8,118 nt of DNA from Flavobacteriales bacterium (GTDB lineage: Bacteria > Bacteroidota > Bacteroidia > Flavobacteriales_D > Crocinitomicaceae), in assembly GCA_009926905.1 (NCBI GenBank), contig RFNX01000484.1, forward strand, positions 1 through 8,118. The letters run 5' to 3'. Of the stretch, positions 7,773 to 8,118 are shown piece by piece. Position numbers and translations under genes: made by a program. Position 1 is the first letter of the stretch, and each line of letters opens with the position of its first letter. The notes beneath the pieces are model-generated. The model was given only the letters and a program-made list of their open reading frames with translations, searched no databases and was not told the origin of the DNA.

Positions 7773-7780
7773 CAAAGATA
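7773..7780 (-). promoter_or_regulatory. Bacteroidota -7 promoter box (TATCTTTG) of ychF
   Basis: Read on the minus strand, TATCTTTG is an exact TAnnTTTG match 17 bases before the ychF ATG. It predicts a leader of about 13 A-rich bases without a Shine-Dalgarno sequence. No convincing -33 TTG is seen. The rest of the 120-base gap (7756-7875) is AT-rich, and I recognise no hairpin or other element in it. Confidence 0.55.
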
Positions 7781-7875
7781 ATAGAATGCTTAATTTTTGG
7801 AAGTTCTGTTGGGATTTATGTTGTTTAAAAGAAGTATTTAGTTTGAAAAATATTATAACAAACATTTCAAAAATT

Positions 7876-8118
7876 TTAACGCTCCAAAATCCACTTTTTT
7901 GCATCTACCATGTAAGTGTCAAAACAATTGGTGATTTCAGCCTCTTTTAAATAAAATATTTCTGGTGCAGTATGCAGTTTATTCTCAAATGAAATGCGTT
8001 TTGAAACTCCTTCACAGGATTTTTGCAATCCAAAAGCAGTAGGGTAGTGGTCCAACCATTTGCGATTGCGAAAGTGAAAAATAAAATTGGCGAATTCAGG
8101 TTTAAACTCTTGTTCCAA
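7876..8118 (-). CDS. unidentified protein, C-terminal 80 residues (5' end outside window)
   Basis: The frame is open from the right edge of the window to a TAA at 7876-7878. The 80 visible residues are rich in aromatic and charged amino acids (FIFHFRNRKWLDHYP, ending AKKWILER), with no membrane segment, no zinc or nucleotide motif and no recognisable family signature. The TTG codon at the window edge is probably internal, not a start. It shares strand with ychF but is separated from it by 120 bases and a promoter box, so the two are probably separate transcription units. That the frame is open for 80 codons, is on the strand of its neighbours and has no competing frame supports it being a real gene; the function is unknown. 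Confidence 0.6.
   Translation of the reverse strand: MEQEFKPEFANFIFHFRNRKWLDHYPTAFGLQKSCEGVSKRISFENKLHTAPEIFYLKEAEITNCFDTYMVDAKKWILER

Overview
The window looks like ordinary chromosomal DNA of an AT-rich Bacteroidota bacterium, most likely of the order Flavobacteriales. The signs are low GC throughout, no Shine-Dalgarno-like sequences before the start codons, TAnnTTTG-type -7 promoter boxes typical of the phylum, and the overall style of the proteins. The exact genus cannot be told from this sequence. I found no phage, insertion sequence, CRISPR array, tRNA or rRNA, and no undescribed multi-gene system.

Left part, plus strand (1-3049): the 3' end of an L-2-hydroxyglutarate oxidase gene (lhgO), then an exported PHB-depolymerase-family esterase that appears to start at TTG, then a DEAD-box RNA helicase with its own promoter box almost touching its ATG. 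The helicase stop codon abuts the stop codon of the convergent gene with no base between them.

Right part, minus strand (3050-8118), read from right to left: the 3' end of an unidentified gene, the ATPase gene ychF with its own promoter box, a short spacer carrying an AATTCGCAATT inverted repeat, fumarylacetoacetase (last step of tyrosine breakdown), and after only 3 bases a RelA/SpoT-family (p)ppGpp synthetase/hydrolase gene (rsh). The close spacing suggests that ychF, fumarylacetoacetase and rsh may share transcripts, with fumarylacetoacetase and rsh very probably co-transcribed.

The most notable observation is a frameshift in rsh near 5071-5076. It falls inside the N-terminal HD hydrolase domain, between the first metal-binding histidine and the HD pair. 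Both halves are otherwise well conserved and join to a normal-length protein of about 747 residues, so it is either a sequencing or assembly error or a very recent mutation. The second item worth checking is the repeat between ychF and fumarylacetoacetase.
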